Assembly (NCBI GenBank): GCA_945983195.1
Contig: CAMFSS010000010.1
Location: forward strand, 1 to 18,303
Direction: 5' to 3'
Length of the DNA: 18,303 nt
Source of the DNA: an uncultured Prevotellaceae bacterium
Lineage (GTDB): Bacteria > Bacteroidota > Bacteroidia > Bacteroidales > Muribaculaceae
Below, one piece after another: positions 14,377-18,303 of this stretch. The notes below the pieces were generated by a model, which was not told where the DNA came from, ran no database searches, and worked only from the letters and a program-made list of their open reading frames with translations. How positions within the stretch are numbered: the stretch's first letter is position 1; the number at the start of each line of letters is the position of its first letter. The position numbers and the translations under genes are program-made.

Positions 14377-14808
14377 ATGATGCCGGTTAGAAACAACAAT
14401 CAAAATTGGTTCCCAAGTATTTTCAATGATTTCTTCGACAATGATTGGATTGCCAAAGTGAACACAGCAGCTCCGGCAATCAACGTTATAGAGAGCGATA
14501 AGAGCTATAAGGTTGAAGTTGCCGCACCGGGTATGACCAAAGAAGACTTCAACATTCATCTCGACGAGAACGACGAGCTTGTTATCTCGATGGAGAAGAA
14601 GAACCAGCAGGAGGAGAAAGATGATAAGAAACGCTATTTGCGCCGCGAGTTCTCTTACTCGAAGTTCCAGCAGTCGCTCGTATTGCCCGACAATGTCGAT
14701 AAGGACAAAATCGGTGCAAGTGTATCCGATGGTGTACTCTGCATTGAGTTGCCGAAAATCACCGATGACGAGCGCGTGAAGATGAGACGTGCAATCGAAA
14801 TTCAGTAA
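14377..14808 (+). CDS. Small heat-shock protein, Hsp20/alpha-crystallin family
   Basis: This 143-residue cytoplasmic holdase chaperone binds unfolding proteins without ATP and hands them to DnaK/ClpB systems. A short Phe/Trp/Asn-rich N-terminal arm (residues 1-30) precedes the alpha-crystallin domain at about 33-128. Key elements are YKVEVAAPGMTKEDFNIHLD, the charged loop KKNQQEEKDDKKRYLRREF, and the near-invariant ASVSDGVLCIELPK at 114-127. The C-terminal IEI at 140-142 is the I-x-I motif that docks onto neighbouring subunits. The start at 14377 is supported by AGGAG at 14363-14367; M2 is an equivalent alternative. It stands alone, with a strong terminator behind it. No CIRCE element or clear promoter was found, so heat regulation cannot be read from sequence. 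Confidence 0.95.
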   Translation: MMPVRNNNQNWFPSIFNDFFDNDWIAKVNTAAPAINVIESDKSYKVEVAAPGMTKEDFNIHLDENDELVISMEKKNQQEEKDDKKRYLRREFSYSKFQQSLVLPDNVDKDKIGASVSDGVLCIELPKITDDERVKMRRAIEIQ

Positions 14809-14849
14809 TCAATCACAATACTGGAGAACACAATAAATTCTACTAAATG

Positions 14850-14898
14850 GAGGCAGTGCCGCAATTCGAATGGATGCGGCACTGCCTCTTGTATTTTT
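14850..14898 (+). terminator. Rho-independent terminator after hsp20
   Basis: A perfect 14-bp GC-rich stem is formed by gaggcagtgccgca (14850-14863) and tgcggcactgcctc (14875-14888), with an 11-base loop and a T-rich tail (ttgtattttt, 14889-14898). It sits 41 bases after the hsp20 stop and insulates it from the convergent sprA gene. Confidence 0.92.
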
Positions 14899-14941
14899 CA
14901 GCTTAATGTCGCGCCTTTGGCAGTCAACATTCTATTGGTCA

Positions 14942-17900
14942 TCACTTCGTGAGCGACAGATTGATTGATATTCCGTAGCTGCTGTTGGTAGTCGGGTATG
15001 CCGACGATGATACGAGCGGCGTATTCACCTGGTGGTCGAAGTATGCACCCAGTGTGATGCGCTTGCTGAGGATGTAGTTGGCGGTGAAGTTGATTGAGAG
15101 CGTGCGTGAGCCGCTTGTAGCCTGAGTGTTGTTGTTCTCAATTTTGCGTATGAGCGCGTTGCTGTTGGTCAGCGAGAAGTCGAGGTTGAGAGTGAGGTCG
15201 TTGCTCACGCCCTGCTGCTGTCCGCCAATCTTCAGGAACGAATTGAAATTTGCAATCTTATAGCCGCCGCCTATTACGAGCGACTTGCTTAGAGCCTCCA
15301 CCACCTGCCCTGCCGATGTGTTGAGCGTGAGTGTACGCGAGTCGCGGTACTCGGCATTGAAGGTGATGTTGTTCTTCATCGTAGCCGAGAGACCGATGAG
15401 CGGCGCAAACTTCTCGGTGAGCGACACCGAGGAGATGTTGTAGGGCGATGTCGGGTAAGGATTCTGCGTAAGCTCGCTCTTGCTGTAGCCAAGGTTTTCG
15501 CCCACGGCAATCCAGTCGCTGTAGCTTGAGAATGAACCCACGGAGTAGGTGCATTGGTAGGCGTGTGAGAGCGTGATGCTCTTGAACCACTTCTTCAGCT
15601 TATCGATTCGTCCGAGTCCGTCGTAGGATATACGCCAGTTGGGTCGCATTGCACCCAGGTTGGGGAATGGGTTAAGCGTCACCTTGCCCGGTTTCTGCCC
15701 GGTGTATGCAGCAAGGAATGCAGGAATCAGTACGTCGCTTCCCATTTCGTTCACGCCGCCATTCTTTGCGTCGAAAGGCTTTCCGGCGAGCGGATTGTCG
15801 CGCATGAATCCGGTGGTGGGGTAGCTTGTGCCTGCATATTGCCCTTGCACGCGGTCGGCAACCTTTGGTATGTAGTCGAGGAACTTGTCGAATGTTCCGC
15901 TTTGGTAGCCGTTGTCGGCTGAGCAGCCGCGCAGTGCTGTGGCAATGGCGCAGTGCGTCATTGTGAAGCTACCGCCGTAGGTCGTAGTCATATCGTCATA
16001 CATGAACTGTATGCGGTTGGTGCGGTTGTCGGTGCGGTTGGAAGTCAGCGTGATTTTCAGCCCTTTTAATGGCTCAATCACGGCTTCCACATGGAACTCC
16101 GATGTGCGCGAGAAGATTGCGGGCGACGTCTGCGTTTCATCGCAGAGCAGCCAACCGCGGTCTTTCGCCTTCTGAATGTAGCTTTCGTCAGTGAAGCCAA
16201 ATGCAAAGTCAAGACCCGGAGCAAGCACATCGTAGTGGGTCGACTGTCCGAACACGTCGCCTATCTCGGGTATGAACTGCGGCAACGAGAGCGATTTGGT
16301 CGTCTTGTAGCGTATGCTCAGGCTGCGTACCGACATGGCGAAGCGTGTGGCATATTGTCCGGCATTCCACCAGAAGCTCTTCTTCTCATCTTTTGCCTCC
16401 ACAATGGTGATTCGCACATTGCGCTTGCCTTTGTTGAGAATCTCCACGGTGTTGTCGTCGACTATTCGAGTCTGCACGGTGAACGGCTTGTTGTCGGTGG
16501 CACGGGCGGTGACTTTGATTTTCTTGGTGCGCAGATTGTGCTTCAGCACCGTTGTAGTGTCGTCTTTGAGAGTAATTGTACGCTCGAATTTCTTCACCTT
16601 GTTGACGGCACTGCGCCTTGCGCCCGACGAAGAGTTGCCGAAACGCTGGTTCACCTCCTTCAGGTATTTCGACTTGTTGTAGAGCTGCTCAAGATTGAAG
16701 CGTCCGTCGAAATTCCACGATGACTGGTTCGATACCGAGTTGCCTGAGTTGAGGTCGTCGATGGTTGTGCCGCGCTCCCAGTTGTAAGATGAATTGTAGG
16801 TGACTGAGGCGGTGATGTAGTCGAGGAAGGCGATTTTGCTGAAAGGAGCCTTGTAGCTTCCCACAAACGTCTGGCGGTAGCTGTAGGGCGTACCGAGGCT
16901 CTTGATGCTCTTCCAGATTGAATCCTTCCAGTCGCGGTATTTGTCGGGGAACAGCTTCTTGTTCACCACACCCATCGGCTCGTCGATGTGCGCGGTCGTA
17001 TTGGAGTTGAACGAGAAATTAAGCGTCTTGGTGAAATTCCAGGTGAGGGCAAACTGGCGGTCCCACAAGAAATTCTTGCTCACTGAGATAGGCAGATCCA
17101 CTTGCACGTCGGTGGTGTTGCGCTCGCGCTGCTCATAGTAGTATCGCGACATGTTGGTGCTGAAATTGATGTTCTGGGGCAACCAGTTGAATTCCCAATC
17201 TTTTAGGAACTTGGCGTTCTTCTTCTTGCTCTTCAGCCCCTGGAACGGCTTGAACGGCTTGAAATAGGGCGTATAGTTGTACTGGAAGCTGCCGCGATAG
17301 TCGCTTGTGTTTTCAAACTCATTGTTGGGGTCGACGTTGCGTTGCTTGTTCGATGAATAGCTGAGTGTGAAGTTGGCTGGATCCCACGGCATAGGATTCT
17401 TGCTCTGCACGTCGAATTTCAGCCCTGACACACTGAAGCTTTCCACCGTCTTGTGTGTCACGGCAAACGCCTCAATCGAGTCGCGCTGGTGCTTGTTGGC
17501 GCAAGCGTCGAGTGCATCTTTCAGCTCCACGTCCTGGTCGAGCGGATTGTATTTCGGGGTAGTCTTCTCCTTCGATACGGAGTAGTAGATGGGAGCCTTT
17601 AGCTTCACCTTTTCAGGAAGGAAGCGTCCCATATCCACCTGTATTGCCACATTATACTGGTCGTAGGCATCGAGGCGACGCTGTGAAAGGCTCTGGTCGA
17701 CCGAGCCGAATCCCACAGTTTCCTTGTGCCCGCCCACATTGAGTGTGGCTATGTCGCTCATGTTGAGAGTGAGCGATCCCTTGGCTGCCCAACCGCCCGA
17801 TTCGTCGAAGTCGGTTACGCGCAGTTCGTCGGTCCACACAATGCAGTCCTTGGTTTGTGCAGAATTGTTGCGCACGCCGATCATCATCACGCGCACGTCG

Positions 17901-18303
17901 GCAAGCGACGGGTTTCCGATTACGGTTATGCGGTTGTTGGGTTTGCTCGGGTCGTACTCGGTGTAGCGTGCGTTGTAGGAGACACCCTCCACATTCGCCA
18001 TTTTGTTGGCGTTGCGGTTCTTCTTCACGTCGGTGAATACGTCGAGGTTGCAGTCGATGCGGTTGCTCTCGGGCCACACAATTGCACGGTCGGCATCGCT
18101 GTAGGTGCTGTATTTTCCGGCAGGGGTGACCTCCAGAGGCACTTCATACTCGTAGTAGTTGTTCTTCACGTCGGTTCCGAGGCGCAGGAACACCGATACG
18201 TCGCCATTGCGCAGGTCGGTGGAATTGTCAATGAGAGCCTCATTGTGAACATGCATTTGCAGACGCTTGTAGATGCGCAGGTCGTGGCTTGTGTTCTTGT
18301 ACA
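14942..18303 (-). CDS. sprA: SprA, T9SS outer-membrane translocon protein, C-terminal part (runs off the right edge)
   Basis: The minus-strand frame is open from the TGA at 14942-14944 through the window end. The ATG at 18256 is internal because the frame continues upstream as YKNTSHDLRIYKRLQ. About 1120 residues are present, roughly the C-terminal half of a typical SprA. SprA is the very large outer-membrane beta-barrel through which type IX secretion cargo leaves the cell in Bacteroidetes (Sov in Porphyromonas). Supporting features are the DELRVTDFDESGGWAAKG block, long alternating aromatic beta-strands such as LTWNFTKTLNFSFNSN, NWRISYDGLGRIDKLKKWF, and a terminal barrel strand SSYGISINLSLTK. 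It converges with hsp20. The GLUG protein upstream has a candidate T9SS tail and could be a client. The start and regulation lie outside the window. Confidence 0.92.
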   Translation of the reverse strand, partial: YKNTSHDLRIYKRLQMHVHNEALIDNSTDLRNGDVSVFLRLGTDVKNNYYEYEVPLEVTPAGKYSTYSDADRAIVWPESNRIDCNLDVFTDVKKNRNANKMANVEGVSYNARYTEYDPSKPNNRITVIGNPSLADVRVMMIGVRNNSAQTKDCIVWTDELRVTDFDESGGWAAKGSLTLNMSDIATLNVGGHKETVGFGSVDQSLSQRRLDAYDQYNVAIQVDMGRFLPEKVKLKAPIYYSVSKEKTTPKYNPLDQDVELKDALDACANKHQRDSIEAFAVTHKTVESFSVSGLKFDVQSKNPMPWDPANFTLSYSSNKQRNVDPNNEFENTSDYRGSFQYNYTPYFKPFKPFQGLKSKKKNAKFLKDWEFNWLPQNINFSTNMSRYYYEQRERNTTDVQVDLPISVSKNFLWDRQFALTWNFTKTLNFSFNSNTTAHIDEPMGVVNKKLFPDKYRDWKDSIWKSIKSLGTPYSYRQTFVGSYKAPFSKIAFLDYITASVTYNSSYNWERGTTIDDLNSGNSVSNQSSWNFDGRFNLEQLYNKSKYLKEVNQRFGNSSSGARRSAVNKVKKFERTITLKDDTTTVLKHNLRTKKIKVTARATDNKPFTVQTRIVDDNTVEILNKGKRNVRITIVEAKDEKKSFWWNAGQYATRFAMSVRSLSIRYKTTKSLSLPQFIPEIGDVFGQSTHYDVLAPGLDFAFGFTDESYIQKAKDRGWLLCDETQTSPAIFSRTSEFHVEAVIEPLKGLKITLTSNRTDNRTNRIQFMYDDMTTTYGGSFTMTHCAIATALRGCSADNGYQSGTFDKFLDYIPKVADRVQGQYAGTSYPTTGFMRDNPLAGKPFDAKNGGVNEMGSDVLIPAFLAAYTGQKPGKVTLNPFPNLGAMRPNWRISYDGLGRIDKLKKWFKSITLSHAYQCTYSVGSFSSYSDWIAVGENLGYSKSELTQNPYPTSPYNISSVSLTEKFAPLIGLSATMKNNITFNAEYRDSRTLTLNTSAGQVVEALSKSLVIGGGYKIANFNSFLKIGGQQQGVSNDLTLNLDFSLTNSNALIRKIENNNTQATSGSRTLSINFTANYILSKRITLGAYFDHQVNTPLVSSSAYPTTNSSYGISINLSLTK

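Noticed and set aside
16091..16723. 210-codon plus-strand frame opposite sprA
   Set aside because: It lies inside the well-supported sprA barrel region. The translation has no recognisable domain and no promoter or ribosome site.

Overview
The window looks like a chromosomal segment from a Bacteroidales bacterium, perhaps a gut Muribaculaceae-type lineage (family-level placement is a guess). The support is a SprA homologue, a DUF1460 protein, a secreted GLUG-repeat protein with a type IX secretion-like C-terminal sorting domain, and promoters of the Bacteroidetes TAnnTTTG type. Most genes have moderately GC-rich coding sequence. The block from about 8,880 to 13,830 is visibly A/T-rich and probably horizontally acquired.

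Layout. (1) 1-1905, plus strand: the 3' end of thiL (thiamine-monophosphate kinase), then an MlaE-type permease and an MlaF-type ATPase, which form the core of a phospholipid/Mce-type ABC transporter. (2) 1914-4809, minus strand: a DUF1460 cysteine amidase-like exported protein, then a two-gene redox operon. That operon has a PceC/RdhC-like membrane flavoprotein (covalent-FMN motif plus two CX3CP motifs) followed by a membrane-anchored nitroreductase. (3) 5032-8772, plus strand: a 1246-residue secreted GLUG-repeat protein with two duplicated modules and a sorting tail, preceded by a good promoter and followed by a long hairpin terminator. (4) 9012-13829, plus strand: an A/T-rich defence-type cassette. 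It holds a single-chain nuclease-methyltransferase-specificity restriction-modification gene, a tiny ORF, and a ClpP/SppA-fold SDH_sah-type protease. (5) 13830-14376: a 547-base gene-free stretch with direct repeats and a hairpin. (6) 14377-14808: an Hsp20 small heat-shock protein with a strong terminator. (7) 14942 to the window end, minus strand: the C-terminal part of SprA, the T9SS outer-membrane translocon protein.

The most notable observation is that the restriction-modification gene is one continuous reading frame from 9012 to 12749, interrupted by a single in-frame TAA at 9411-9413. The stop falls where the Gln of the nuclease QxxxY motif is expected, so CAA to TAA is the simplest explanation. 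The result is a severed nuclease fragment and a downstream methyltransferase-specificity polypeptide that could be a modification-only enzyme. The protease next door and the small ORF between them make this cassette the best candidate for an incompletely described system.

Links between genes. SprA would export proteins such as the GLUG protein if its tail is a true T9SS signal. The flavoprotein and the nitroreductase probably pass electrons from the quinone pool to an extracytoplasmic acceptor. These are family-based inferences; no homology search was run.
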